From a virus: a stretch of DNA of 44,703 bases. The position numbers and the translations under genes were made by a program. Under the pieces are notes generated by a model. That model had not been told where the DNA came from. It was given only the letters and a program-made list of their open reading frames with translations, and made no database searches. The DNA lies in the IMG/VR virus record IMGVR_UViG_3300039106_000616, positions 1 to 44,703 of that record; one strand, given 5' to 3'. Positions 32,619 to 39,739 of this stretch are shown here, one piece after another; positions within the stretch are counted from its first letter, which is position 1; each line of letters begins with the position of its first letter.

Positions 32619-33173
32619 TTAGAAATGGAAGTCAACTGGTACTAGATATTGTAGAACAGACTGTTCAGGTTTGTCAAGTCGCTCTTTAAGATAGGTTGCT
32701 TCAGCGATATTTTCTTCAAGGTCGTAAAACCCACTATCAGGTGTCCAACCTCCCATTAACATCTCTGCTGCTTCTTTGATAGTATAAGCGTTCATGATAG
32801 TGTCACCGTTATATTCTAACCTACCACCCTCTGAAGCATAGTCAACCATATCACTAATAAACTTATCAGGTTTGAATTCTTTGATTGCCCTGCTCATTGC
32901 ATGTGCTTTAAACTTACCAACACTGACTAGCGCTTCTTGGAATTTTTCTTTATCTTCAGAAAAGCCCAACACATCAGTAGGGTCATCGTTATAACCTGCC
33001 ATAAGGTTGTTTTCTTTATTTGCATTGCTACTCCACCTTCCTCCTCCTACTACATGCCAGTCAGACCAATCTGCTGGAGTATATCCGTCTTCTCTTGATA
33101 AGGCTACTACAACCTTATCAAATGCTTGTTGCTTGCTATCTGCTTCAACTGCTATATAGTGCAGGGTATGCAT
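32619..33173 (-). CDS. Conserved actinophage protein, unknown function
   Basis: 184 residues: MHTLHYIAVEADSKQQAF and WSDWHVVGGGRW are recognisable in proteins of actinobacterial phages. C-terminus VPVDFHF. No function assigned. TAATG-coupled to the gene upstream. Confidence 0.78.
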   Translation of the reverse strand: MHTLHYIAVEADSKQQAFDKVVVALSREDGYTPADWSDWHVVGGGRWSSNANKENNLMAGYNDDPTDVLGFSEDKEKFQEALVSVGKFKAHAMSRAIKEFKPDKFISDMVDYASEGGRLEYNGDTIMNAYTIKEAAEMLMGGWTPDSGFYDLEENIAEATYLKERLDKPEQSVLQYLVPVDFHF

Positions 33174-33280
33174 TACTTAACCTCCAACCAAACAAAGCCG
33201 TCTTGATTTTTAGTAATCTGACCTAACATCTCAAACCAGAAACTATCTATCTCTGCAGTTATTGTGTATGTCTCGTTCAT
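33173..33280 (-). CDS. 35-aa microprotein
   Basis: Reads MNETYTITAEIDSFWFEMLG..., compact and beta-rich. First gene after the 33309 promoter; AAGAGA-type ribosome site. Confidence 0.65.
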   Translation of the reverse strand: MNETYTITAEIDSFWFEMLGQITKNQDGFVWLEVK

Positions 33281-33308
33281 GGGTCTCTTTCTATAGTGTC
33301 TTAATACA

Positions 33309-33337
33309 ATTTTACTGTACCCTGCGAAATTTTGCAA
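33309..33337 (-). promoter_or_regulatory. Sigma70-type promoter
   Basis: Minus strand TTGCAA (33337-33332), 17-bp spacer, TAAAAT (33314-33309). A TGTGA palindrome lies 10 bp upstream of the -35. Confidence 0.75.
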
Positions 33338-33347
33338 GATATCTTAA

Positions 33348-33363
33348 TGTGATCTTAATCACA
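33348..33363. promoter_or_regulatory. Crp/GlxR-like palindrome
   Basis: Perfect TGTGA-N6-TCACA (TGTGATCTTAATCACA), centred about 53 bp upstream of the predicted start of the 33280 transcript. It overlaps the stop codon of the 48-aa gene. Confidence 0.75.
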
Positions 33364-33505
33364 CTGTGGCGTTCTGCTTATTGATCTGAATAAGGTTTGG
33401 AGATCCACAAGAGCACCAGCCCCTATAGTCATTCAAATTTTTCACGGTAGTTACCTCAGTCAATGCATCACAATCAGTACATAGATAATCATACTTAGTC
33501 CACAT
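33359..33505 (-). CDS. 48-aa zinc-binding protein
   Basis: Reads MWTKYDYLCTDCDALTEVTT... with C-x2-C and later CSCG. Last gene of the leaderless 34035 operon; TAATG-coupled. Confidence 0.7.
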   Translation of the reverse strand: MWTKYDYLCTDCDALTEVTTVKNLNDYRGWCSCGSPNLIQINKQNATV

Positions 33506-33663
33506 TAGTCAAAGTACCCTTCTGACCATAGACCACCTAAAAGACTATGAGTCATAGCAAGTCTTGAATGTAACCAAGGATCATCAGTGTCGTCTACCTG
33601 TGTAAGAGAGGCATCTACTGCCTGAATCATTTCTTGTAGGTCTTCTAGTGTATAACCTAACAT
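33505..33663 (-). CDS. 52-aa acidic protein
   Basis: Reads MLGYTLEDLQEMIQAVDASL..., helical. TAATG overlap at both ends. Confidence 0.68.
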   Translation of the reverse strand: MLGYTLEDLQEMIQAVDASLTQVDDTDDPWLHSRLAMTHSLLGGLWSEGYFD

Positions 33664-33830
33664 TATGCGTCCATACCCCCATACTCATAGATAACTCCAA
33701 AAGCGGTACATAAACGACAATCACAATCACCATTAGCCATAGCACTAATAAACTCAAAGTGTTCTAGATTTTCTTCCCATATGGCAGTACACAATTCATC
33801 TATGGTGTAAGGTTTATACTGCGTATTCAT
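33663..33830 (-). CDS. 55-aa protein with CDCRLC motif
   Basis: Starts at ATG 33830 (MNTQYKPYTIDELC...). Contains NGDCDCRLCTAFG, probably metal binding. TAATG-coupled downstream; overlaps the upstream gene. Confidence 0.68.
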   Translation of the reverse strand: MNTQYKPYTIDELCTAIWEENLEHFEFISAMANGDCDCRLCTAFGVIYEYGGMDA

Positions 33831-34035
33831 CTGCAAACTCCTTAAAGTACCAGTTGAGGGATTTGACATTTAAGTTTAACTCATGGTTTGGATATTTGTC
33901 AAGCACATGGTTTAATGCATCTCCTGCGGTTTTAAAGTCAGAGACACACCAGCCGTCAATAGATACTTCCCAGCAATCAACACCACCAGGAGAGCATGCG
34001 TAGTTTACTTCATATATTTCTACATTTAGGGTCAT
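33814..34035 (-). CDS. Small conserved phage protein, leaderless
   Basis: 73 residues (MTLNVEIYEVNYACSPGGVDC...). The start codon lies 6 nt after GATAAT of a near-perfect promoter. First of a four-gene coupled chain. Confidence 0.75.
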   Translation of the reverse strand: MTLNVEIYEVNYACSPGGVDCWEVSIDGWCVSDFKTAGDALNHVLDKYPNHELNLNVKSLNWYFKEFADEYAV

Positions 34036-34041
34036 GTATTT

Positions 34042-34070
34042 ATTATCCTACAAAATGGGAAAAATGTCAA
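34042..34070 (-). promoter_or_regulatory. Consensus promoter for leaderless operon
   Basis: Minus strand TTGACA (34070-34065), 17-bp spacer, GATAAT (34047-34042), 6 nt to ATG. The stretch closely resembles the promoter at 38367-38395. Confidence 0.88.
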
Positions 34071-34153
34071 GACCACGTAATGAAAAACTGGGAAAAATGT
34101 TATACTAACGTAATAGGATTATAACAAAAATGTTACACACCCGCCCCAACTTG

Positions 34154-34227
34154 TGATCCGTACGAGATTTGAACTCGTGATCTCTACAGTGAAAGTGTAG
34201 CGAATTAACCAACTATTCTAACGGATC
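34154..34227 (-). tRNA. tRNA-Glu (TTC)
   Basis: 74 nt: acceptor GATCCGT/ACGGATC, anticodon stem CTACA/TGTAG with loop CTTTCAC, T arm ACGAG-TTCAAAT-CTCGT. CCA not encoded. Confidence 0.94.
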
Positions 34228-34229
34228 AG

Positions 34230-34303
34230 CGATCCCAGCGGGACTTGAACCCGCAACCTCTACCGTGACAGGGTAACGATCTAACCGATTAATCTATGGG
34301 ACC
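34230..34303 (-). tRNA. tRNA-Asp (GTC)
   Basis: 74 nt: acceptor GGTCCCA/TGGGATC, anticodon loop CTGTCAC, T arm GCGGG-TTCAAGT-CCCGC. Two bases separate it from tRNA-Glu, so both are processed from one transcript, probably that of the DUF932 gene. CCA not encoded. Confidence 0.94.
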
Positions 34304-34307
34304 AGCG

Positions 34308-34351
34308 GAGCAGTTTTAAATCATGCTCAGGATTTTATTTACTAAACTAGT
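34308..34351 (-). ncRNA. Two-hairpin 3' RNA element, copy A
   Basis: Minus strand: weak hairpin ACTA/TAGT, linker ending TCCT, then GAGCA-TGATTTAAAAC-TGCTC. It lies between the DUF932 stop codon and tRNA-Asp. See copies B, C and D. Confidence 0.65.
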
Positions 34352-35358
34352 TGCAAAGTATTGCGAACTACATTTAACAAACGATTTTTTTCTGCATTGG
34401 TAGCAGGGTCAAATCCGCTGGCAGCAGATAAAATACCCTCATTACTTGCACCACGAGCAGAACGATACCAGTCTAAACGCTCAGTTAGTGCATTGAACGC
34501 ACCCCAAGCATTACCACTAATCATTCCGTTATATTCTCCAGTATAAATGTCATTGATAACATCTACCTTGTTTTCCCATTTCTTGAATGAACCCTTGTTA
34601 TCCTTATCAGGCTTAGGATATGCAGCAAGAATGATGTTATTGAAATCTTGTGCTGAGATTTCTTTTGCAATCATGGCATGTGCCATCTTGTCGAATTCGT
34701 CCATGTAAGCATTAGCAAGACCTAAAGTCTGGCGTGCAATCTGGACTTTACCATTAGCAGTTTGCGTATGACGGATTTTGAAAGATTGCTTTACGCCATC
34801 TTTTTTCTTAGTACGATTTAACGCAACATTAAGAGTGTTAGCGCACACAACACGAACAGGTGTTATACTTGCTTGAATTGCAATAGAGCCATCATGTGAT
34901 GTATTGATAAGTAAATAAGTCTTTACTACATCTGCAACACCATTAGGGTCAAGAACAGTTTCACGCTCTAATGCAAGAGAGCCAAATACTACACGACCAC
35001 CCTTAAGAGAGCCAGCAGTTTCCCAACGACCACCACCATCAAGAATGTTATCACCAAATGAAAATAAATCTTCATTTTGCAATACATGGTAACGCTCACC
35101 AACTACGCCTAACACATCAGTTTGTGTATTAGTAGTAGGATTAGTACGCACTACATATTGATATTGCTTATCACTTGTTAAGTGTGATGGTATTGGCATG
35201 TCCTCAAGACGAACATTCCAATTATTAAGATTAGCAGCAGCAAGCATTTCAGCAGTATTTTTTTCTGTATCAAATACTGTGCCTAGACCATGCCAAGCAG
35301 GTTCACGGAATGATGCAAAACTTGCAACACCGTTTTGAGTTTCTAACTCATGAGCCAT
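34342..35358 (-). CDS. DUF932 phage/plasmid-like protein
   Basis: 338 residues from ATG 35358 (AAAGGA upstream); an in-frame ATG at 35394 lies within the promoter. FREPAWHGLGTVF, VGERYHVLQNEDLF and VRVVCANTLNVAL define the DUF932/TIGR03299 family, common in actinophages and plasmids, of unknown function, possibly linked to replication or recombination. Confidence 0.9.
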   Translation of the reverse strand: MAHELETQNGVASFASFREPAWHGLGTVFDTEKNTAEMLAAANLNNWNVRLEDMPIPSHLTSDKQYQYVVRTNPTTNTQTDVLGVVGERYHVLQNEDLFSFGDNILDGGGRWETAGSLKGGRVVFGSLALERETVLDPNGVADVVKTYLLINTSHDGSIAIQASITPVRVVCANTLNVALNRTKKKDGVKQSFKIRHTQTANGKVQIARQTLGLANAYMDEFDKMAHAMIAKEISAQDFNNIILAAYPKPDKDNKGSFKKWENKVDVINDIYTGEYNGMISGNAWGAFNALTERLDWYRSARGASNEGILSAASGFDPATNAEKNRLLNVVRNTLQLV

Positions 35359-35384
35359 TTTTATCCTTTCGGTTGTTTTAATTA

Positions 35385-35413
35385 AGTTTATCATTCATGG
35401 CTGACAAAGTCAA
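35385..35413 (-). promoter_or_regulatory. WTGTCAG-class promoter (DUF932 gene)
   Basis: Minus strand TTGACT (35413-35408), directly followed by TTGTCAG (35407-35401), 10 bp, then TAAACT (35390-35385) with extended TGA. Confidence 0.8.
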
Positions 35414-35494
35414 CTAGGATTGGGGAACATATAACAATCTTCTTAATTGTGGCAAATCGGACATTTCGGACGGGGCGCCCAGAGCATTTTAATA

Positions 35495-35537
35495 GGACAG
35501 TTTGAGATCATGTCCAGGATCTTGATAGCCCCCTATC
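35495..35537 (-). ncRNA. Two-hairpin 3' RNA element, copy B
   Basis: Minus strand: GATAG-GGGG-CTATC, linker ending TCCT, then GGACA-TGATCTCAAAC-TGTCC. Relative to the other copies, two stem pairs are exchanged together (GAGCA/TGCTC to GGACA/TGTCC), so pairing is conserved. It lies 18 bp after the 35556 gene. Confidence 0.72.
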
Positions 35538-35555
35538 AAATTTAAACGGTGGTCC

Positions 35556-36023
35556 CTAGTAAACGTCTTCCACTGTTACTTCGTCCACCATTAAATCTGC
35601 TTCATAGTCATATGAATTCAAATCAACATCAATTGTGACATTGCTTAAGTCAAAGTCTGCAATCTCTGACAGTGGTACATTAATTGTTCCACTGAATGAA
35701 ACACTGCCTGTAACCTCAACCTGTTTCATAGGATTAAGGTTAAAGTGATCTGCTAGCGCTTTTAGAACTTCTTCTTTGTCATAGTTAGGGTCATACCATT
35801 CAGTAATCTGATCTTCTAACCAAGACACATCTGAGCGGTGCTCTGCTGCAGTAACTGCATCATTTCTACCCTGGTGTAGTGCCCACTCAATATCAGTAAC
35901 TTTATCAGTCATGAATGTAGGAGACTCAGGTGCTGCATAAGTATTAGGGATGGCCTTGTAGGTTACAAGAAGATTAGGATTATATGGAACAGATAACTGC
36001 TCCTGTGTCATTGTGTCACTCAT
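35556..36023 (-). CDS. Phage protein with acidic beta C-terminus
   Basis: 155 residues from ATG 36023 (AAAGGA upstream). The C-terminal half has VEVTGSVSFSGTINVPLSEIADFDLSNV and a strongly acidic end. No known function. Overlaps the previous gene by 8 nt. Confidence 0.75.
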   Translation of the reverse strand: MSDTMTQEQLSVPYNPNLLVTYKAIPNTYAAPESPTFMTDKVTDIEWALHQGRNDAVTAAEHRSDVSWLEDQITEWYDPNYDKEEVLKALADHFNLNPMKQVEVTGSVSFSGTINVPLSEIADFDLSNVTIDVDLNSYDYEADLMVDEVTVEDVY

Positions 36024-36285
36024 TGGTGATGTCCTTTCCCATGCTTTCCATTTCTTTGATAGTATCAATCATCTCATCTAACTGAGATTTTGTCAAGACC
36101 GCTTCCATCACTAGACTAGCGGTTAATGCTGACAGGTGTGCTGAATATTGGAATAGCATATCTTGAAATTCCTCATCAGTAGCATTACTTCTTTCTTTAT
36201 ATAACATGCCTGCCAAACCTAAACTCATCTTATTCATTACTGATTCTTTAGTGGCGTCTTGTAGGGCTATTGCGGTGGCTATCAT
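36016..36285 (-). CDS. Small helical protein
   Basis: 89 residues from ATG 36285 (GAGG upstream): MIATAIALQDATKES... All-helical, hydrophobic patches without a clear transmembrane span. Unknown function. Confidence 0.72.
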   Translation of the reverse strand: MIATAIALQDATKESVMNKMSLGLAGMLYKERSNATDEEFQDMLFQYSAHLSALTASLVMEAVLTKSQLDEMIDTIKEMESMGKDITNE

Positions 36286-36307
36286 TTTTCCTCTTTCTGT
36301 TAATATA

Positions 36308-36336
36308 ATCTTACACCTAAGCCCTGACATTTTCAA
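36308..36336 (-). promoter_or_regulatory. WTGTCAG-class promoter
   Basis: Minus strand TTGAAA (36336-36331), ATGTCAG (36330-36324), 10 bp, TAAGAT (36313-36308). Confidence 0.78.
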
Positions 36337-36367
36337 ATAGGGTCTTAAAGTATCTCACATAATGAGA

Positions 36368-36383
36368 TGTGATTTAGATCACG
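36368..36383. promoter_or_regulatory. Crp/GlxR-like palindrome
   Basis: TGTGATTTAGATCACG, one base from a perfect TGTGA-N6-TCACA and with the central TA of actinobacterial sites. Centred about 74 bp upstream of the predicted start. Confidence 0.7.
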
Positions 36384-36418
36384 TCCCCCGCCCCATTTTT
36401 GCGGGGCAATTAAAAGAT

Positions 36419-36462
36419 GAGCAGTTTAGAACTCATGCTCAGGAGTCTTATCTCAGGAATAA
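36419..36462 (-). ncRNA. Two-hairpin 3' RNA element, copy C
   Basis: Minus strand: TTAT/ATAA hairpin, linker ending TCCT, GAGCA-TGAGTTCTAAAC-TGCTC. It follows the 56-aa gene at 36498 and is followed by a GC hairpin (CCCCGC/GCGGGG). Confidence 0.65.
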
Positions 36463-36497
36463 CTTAGCAATAAAGCCAAGTGCTTATCAGAGATAAA

Positions 36498-36668
36498 TTA
36501 TTTAGTTGTGCTTACCATAGCAAGACGACGAGAGCCGTTTGCTAACTGTAAGGATACTCTAGTGGTCTTAGAGTTGATAGGTGAGAACTTTACAATTCTA
36601 CCTGTAATACCAGTTTTGCTTGTGGTGAATAAATCACCTAGTTGGTATGTATATCCTCCTAGTGTCAT
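36498..36668 (-). CDS. 56-aa small beta protein, paralogue 1
   Basis: MTLGGYTYQLGDLFTTSKTG..., probably a small SH3-like barrel. It aligns without gaps to the 56-aa protein at 37282 (shared TY.(L/V)GD, K...G.I, P...TRV.L, R). Both genes share an upstream TGTTAGACT and a downstream RNA element. Confidence 0.75.
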   Translation of the reverse strand: MTLGGYTYQLGDLFTTSKTGITGRIVKFSPINSKTTRVSLQLANGSRRLAMVSTTK

Positions 36669-36705
36669 TTTTTGCCTTTCGTTTGTGGTGGTTGCTTACT
36701 AATTT

Positions 36706-36734
36706 AGTCTAACATATTTTGGGGGCATAGTCAA
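36706..36734 (-). promoter_or_regulatory. Extended -10 promoter (56-aa gene 1)
   Basis: Minus strand TTGACT (36734-36729), 17-bp spacer, TGT-TAGACT (hexamer 36711-36706). The -35 lies within a GGGGG/CCCCC hairpin (36721-36742). Confidence 0.8.
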
Positions 36735-36748
36735 ATACCCCCAAACTA

Positions 36749-37171
36749 TTACAAGTATCTAGCGATAGCGTTATAGGTGCTAGTGCTAACTGTTTCCTCG
36801 TCGGTCATTTTGAGAATACGGATAGCGTTCTCAATTTCCTCTTTCATCTCACGATAAGTATGAACATGGATTATCTCAAAATCACGCTCAGGCTCTTTTG
36901 GAAAATCTTTCTCATCTGTGATTAAATCAAAATCAACATTGAGAGTTTTGTTCCATTGACGATAGTTTGTTCTAATGTTCTCAGCCTTTGAGAACTTAGT
37001 CATAGCCCAAGTGCCAATTTCTTTTTGCCACTTTTCTTGTGCTTTCTTGAACTTAGTTTCTTTTTCGTCTTGCTTTGAATAGTCAGCCTCTACCTGTGCT
37101 AACTTTGTTTCTAAGGCTTTGATAACCTTAGCAGTAGCGATTTTAACGCTGATGGGTTTGCTTCTTGCCAT
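36749..37171 (-). CDS. Coiled-coil phage protein
   Basis: 140 residues, Lys/Glu-rich with a long helix (KALETKLAQVEADYSKQDEKETKFKKAQEKW), and a TSTYNAIARYL end. AAAGGA lies upstream. No assigned function. Confidence 0.72.
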   Translation of the reverse strand: MARSKPISVKIATAKVIKALETKLAQVEADYSKQDEKETKFKKAQEKWQKEIGTWAMTKFSKAENIRTNYRQWNKTLNVDFDLITDEKDFPKEPERDFEIIHVHTYREMKEEIENAIRILKMTDEETVSTSTYNAIARYL

Positions 37172-37203
37172 TGTGATGGTTTCCTTTTCTATCAGGGGCT
37201 TCT

Positions 37204-37232
37204 ATCCTAGCATTTCTAAGATAGTAAATCAA
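37204..37232 (-). promoter_or_regulatory. Extended -10 promoter
   Basis: Minus strand TTGATT (37232-37227), 17-bp spacer, TGC-TAGGAT (hexamer 37209-37204), immediately after RNA element D. Confidence 0.72.
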
Positions 37233-37235
37233 GTT

Positions 37236-37280
37236 GAGCAGTTTTAGTAGTCATGCTCAGGACTTTTAGCCACTAGGCTA
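37236..37280 (-). ncRNA. Two-hairpin 3' RNA element, copy D
   Basis: Minus strand: TAGCC-TAGT-GGCTA, linker AAAGTCCT, GAGCA-TGACTACTAAAAC-TGCTC. It begins 1 nt after the stop codon of the 56-aa gene at 37282. Confidence 0.7.
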
Positions 37281-37281
37281 A

Positions 37282-37452
37282 TTATGCGTTTTTTGCTGTC
37301 CAAGTAGTCCAGCGTGTGTTGCCATTTACATCTAACTTAACACGAACTGTGTTCTTGTCTGTTGGCACAATTTCGGTAATAGTTCCTACTACCTTTGATT
37401 TTTGTGATGTGTAGGTATCTCCTACTTTATAGGTTGCGGTTGCTACGCTCAT
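37282..37452 (-). CDS. 56-aa small beta protein, paralogue 2
   Basis: MSVATATYKVGDTYTSQKSK..., predicted small beta barrel. Same length and pattern as the 36498 gene; about a quarter of residues match by eye. AGAAGGAAC precedes the ATG. Confidence 0.75.
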   Translation of the reverse strand: MSVATATYKVGDTYTSQKSKVVGTITEIVPTDKNTVRVKLDVNGNTRWTTWTAKNA

Positions 37453-37489
37453 GCGTTCCTTCTTTCTTGTTGGGTTTGCTTACTGTTTA

Positions 37490-37518
37490 AGTCTAACATT
37501 TTTTGGCTAAAAATACAA
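37490..37518 (-). promoter_or_regulatory. Extended -10 promoter (56-aa gene 2)
   Basis: Minus strand TTGTAT (37518-37513), 17-bp spacer, TGT-TAGACT (hexamer 37495-37490). Confidence 0.78.
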
Positions 37519-37549
37519 GTTATTTTTCTAATAATCTCATATATTGAGA

Positions 37550-37565
37550 TGTGAGATATATCACA
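37550..37565. promoter_or_regulatory. Crp/GlxR-like palindrome
   Basis: Perfect TGTGA-GATATA-TCACA with central TA, centred about 74 bp upstream of the predicted start of the 37452 transcript. Confidence 0.78.
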
Positions 37566-37637
37566 CTAGTGCCCCATGCCTGCGAACATAATATATAATA
37601 ATATAAAGAATAATATAAAAAACTCTCCCATATGCCC

Positions 37638-38360
37638 CTACTTCTTAGATGATGAGAATACGATATCGCTCTTAGAGTATACACACAATCCGCAAGATAC
37701 GCAAGCGCTTCCAGCATTTGAGATCAGGGGGATAGACTTTAGGTTCTCAGGGCACTTAGCACCAGGACGATTAAATAGTTCTTTCATATCTGACTGTCCT
37801 ATTGCAAAATTTTGTGCAAGGTATGCAAGACGTACGCCATGATCTTTTTTAAGATTAACACCTATCTCTTTATTTTCGCTATCTGTTGAATAGTATAAAG
37901 ATAGATTAGGTATACCCTTGAGCATTACGGCTGCAGAGTGTACTCTAGTGTATACCCAAAATTTAATATCTGCATTTTGCATAATTACATATTGCCATGC
38001 TCTAGTATAAGTATCACTAAAGAAGTCACCGTCCCAATGAATGCGAAATAGCAATGGAGCGTTTTTCTTTTCACAATCTTTTCTAAAATCATTAATCATA
38101 TTCTCTAATAGATCAACCATAGTTGGTTCATCCGCATTACGCAATAACTCCCAATTGTGTAGGAGGTTAGTCTTTACTCCTTTAAATAACTTTTCAAGTT
38201 TTCCTGCGTAGCAAACGCTTTCACAAACACTAGTGGCACTAGGGCACGAGAAGTTTTTTCCAGCAGGCAATCCAAAAGTGTTGGCAATTGCTGCTTGCTT
38301 TCCATTTTTTGTAACAAGATTAGCAACCTTTCTGTCATAAGATCTTTTTAATTGGGTCAT
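37638..38360 (-). CDS. GP88-family cysteine-rich protein
   Basis: 240 residues. CPSATSVCESVCYAG near residue 39, FRIHWDGDFFS, a histidine-bearing YTRVHSA and CVSCGLCV near the end match the mycobacteriophage gene product 88 family. The two Cys clusters could bind metal or Fe-S. Sometimes annotated as replication-related; function unproven. Leaderless: ATG 6 nt after TAATAT. Confidence 0.82.
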   Translation of the reverse strand: MTQLKRSYDRKVANLVTKNGKQAAIANTFGLPAGKNFSCPSATSVCESVCYAGKLEKLFKGVKTNLLHNWELLRNADEPTMVDLLENMINDFRKDCEKKNAPLLFRIHWDGDFFSDTYTRAWQYVIMQNADIKFWVYTRVHSAAVMLKGIPNLSLYYSTDSENKEIGVNLKKDHGVRLAYLAQNFAIGQSDMKELFNRPGAKCPENLKSIPLISNAGSACVSCGLCVYSKSDIVFSSSKK

Positions 38361-38366
38361 GTAAAA

Positions 38367-38395
38367 ATATTATCATAAAAATGGGAAAATAGCAA
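38367..38395 (-). promoter_or_regulatory. Promoter for leaderless GP88-like gene
   Basis: Minus strand TTGCTA (38395-38390), 17-bp spacer, TGA-TAATAT (hexamer 38372-38367), 6 nt to ATG. An AATTACGTAATT palindrome sits at 38405-38416. Confidence 0.78.
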
Positions 38396-38447
38396 ACATC
38401 CCGTAATTACGTAATTGGGATAAAACGGACATCCCCCGCCCCCGTTT

Positions 38448-38687
38448 TTACTGCAAAATCATTAAATCAAATTGGTCGTATTCGCCAACTTCAACTATAT
38501 CTCTTTCACCAAAATCATTTATAACTTCTAAAGTATATCCATCTGCTAATGAAACTATATCTACAATAGATACAACTTCATTACCAATAAGAATGCAATC
38601 ATCAACCATTAACTGACCTGCAGTTAAGAGATCAACCTTTATATAATCCACAATTGCAATACTATCATCATTTTCAAGATCAATCAT
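38448..38687 (-). CDS. Small acidic beta protein
   Basis: 79 residues from ATG 38687 (GAGGAA upstream). LTAGQLMVDDCILIGNEVVSIVDI suggests a small barrel. Last gene of the 39480 operon. Unknown role. Confidence 0.72.
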   Translation of the reverse strand: MIDLENDDSIAIVDYIKVDLLTAGQLMVDDCILIGNEVVSIVDIVSLADGYTLEVINDFGERDIVEVGEYDQFDLMILQ

Positions 38688-38688
38688 T

Positions 38689-38976
38689 TTATTCCTCACC
38701 TACTGGATTAATGAACCACTCTAAGTGGTGTTGCTCAACTATTGCCCAAGCAGGTGCGACATTAAATCCTTTATAGGTTATTTGATAATCGCTAACTTTA
38801 GGCATAGCAATTTCTCTATCAAAGTCCTCATCATAGTATGCGTCTATTGCTTCAATACATGGCTGAACCATTTCAACTGGAACTGGTGGATAGTGGTTAC
38901 CTTTTAAGTGATATGCTAATTGTGTTTCTAAGTCTAGCGTTGTATCCGCTAGACCTATTGCTGTTACGCTTCCCAT
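38689..38976 (-). CDS. Conserved actinophage protein
   Basis: 95 residues with TQLAYHLKGNHYPPVPVEMVQPCIEAI, a segment seen in many actinophage proteins. Unknown function. TAATG-coupled. Confidence 0.76.
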   Translation of the reverse strand: MGSVTAIGLADTTLDLETQLAYHLKGNHYPPVPVEMVQPCIEAIDAYYDEDFDREIAMPKVSDYQITYKGFNVAPAWAIVEQHHLEWFINPVGEE

Positions 38977-39185
38977 TATTTAATTACGACCTCTCCATTA
39001 CGATAGAAAGTTTTAGTATACATCTTGCCTAGTGGGTCAGACAAGTTATAGGTTGCGTATTCTTTAGCATCGCCAAAGTCCACACACTTAGTCCATGCGT
39101 TTACTGCTTCTAGCATATCGCTAACTCGCAGGGTATTGACTAACTCCCCATCATAGGAAGTAGTAAGTGAATAGTTATATTCCAT
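38976..39185 (-). CDS. Small phage protein
   Basis: 69 residues, beta-rich (DPLGKMYTKTFYRNGEVVIK end). One-base stop/start overlap with both neighbours. Confidence 0.72.
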   Translation of the reverse strand: MEYNYSLTTSYDGELVNTLRVSDMLEAVNAWTKCVDFGDAKEYATYNLSDPLGKMYTKTFYRNGEVVIK

Positions 39186-39370
39186 TATGCGTTCTCCTTA
39201 GTGTTAAATAATTGGTGGTATTCCTGTATTTCATCAGCAGGGATATTATAAGTATTACACTCACAAGCCCATACATCATAGTCTATAGCATTTCCTACGA
39301 ATTGCCAACCTGCCCCATAGCACTCATCATGAGCAAGTATTTCCATTAAGGTATCTTTAAACTTTCCCAT
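39185..39370 (-). CDS. Small phage protein
   Basis: 61 residues (MGKFKDTLMEILAHDECYGA...), Trp- and Cys-containing, acidic. Coupled at both ends. Confidence 0.72.
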   Translation of the reverse strand: MGKFKDTLMEILAHDECYGAGWQFVGNAIDYDVWACECNTYNIPADEIQEYHQLFNTKENA

Positions 39371-39480
39371 TATTTATATCCCTTCATACAATTAGAGCAT
39401 AACATCATGGTGCGACAATAGCAAGCATCTGCGCTAGGGGGTGTATCCTTCTCATAGTAATCATCATAACTATCGTTCAT
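39370..39480 (-). CDS. 36-aa cysteine microprotein
   Basis: Reads MNDSYDDYYEKDTPPSADAC... with CYC and CSNC, probably metal binding. AAAGGA upstream; first gene of a five-gene coupled operon. Confidence 0.68.
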   Translation of the reverse strand: MNDSYDDYYEKDTPPSADACYCRTMMLCSNCMKGYK

Positions 39481-39503
39481 AGTTTTCCTTTCTTTATATC
39501 TTT

Positions 39504-39532
39504 ATCCTATCAGATAAGACTGACAAAATCCA
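39504..39532 (-). promoter_or_regulatory. WTGTCAG-class promoter
   Basis: Minus strand TGGATT (39532-39527), TTGTCAG (39526-39520), 10 bp ending TGA, TAGGAT (39509-39504). Confidence 0.78.
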
Positions 39533-39562
39533 ATTAGACGCTGTAATCTGGACAATCTGGAG

Positions 39563-39578
39563 TGTGTTTTTAATCACA
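39563..39578. promoter_or_regulatory. Crp/GlxR-like palindrome, imperfect
   Basis: TGTGTTTTTAATCACA: one half-site is perfect and the other differs by one base. Centred about 73 bp upstream of the predicted start. Confidence 0.55.
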
Positions 39579-39585
39579 TAATGGC

Positions 39586-39594
39586 TGTGGATAA
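39586..39594 (-). other. DnaA box
   Basis: TGTGGATAA, the exact complement of TTATCCACA. One of four perfect boxes between 39.5 and 41.7 kb. Confidence 0.65.
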
Positions 39595-39678
39595 CCCTGT
39601 GGAAAAGCCCCCCGCCCTTTTTATTGCAATTTATTTTTATGTTTTATTTTTCTAGTATATTTTTTTTTATTGCGAATT

Positions 39679-39708
39679 GGAGTCGCAGCATTTGATCTCC
39701 GCAACTCC
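39679..39708. other. Strong hairpin between operons
   Basis: GGAGTCGC (39679-39686) pairs with GCAACTCC (39701-39708), and flanking GAATT/AATTC can extend it past a 2-nt bulge. It lies 30 bp after the 39740 gene and may end that transcript, but no T run follows on the minus strand. Confidence 0.5.
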
Positions 39709-39739
39709 TGAATTCTAATTATTTTTTCAAATAATTTAT

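Noticed and set aside
34098-34135. Divergent -10-like elements upstream of the leaderless 34035 operon
   Set aside because: Extended -10 look-alikes exist on both strands, but no start codon or ribosome site is suitably placed downstream; the consensus promoter at 34042-34070 explains the operon.
35359-35394. Upstream ATG for the DUF932 gene
   Set aside because: It lies in the predicted promoter, and ATG 35358 matches the family start and has a ribosome site.
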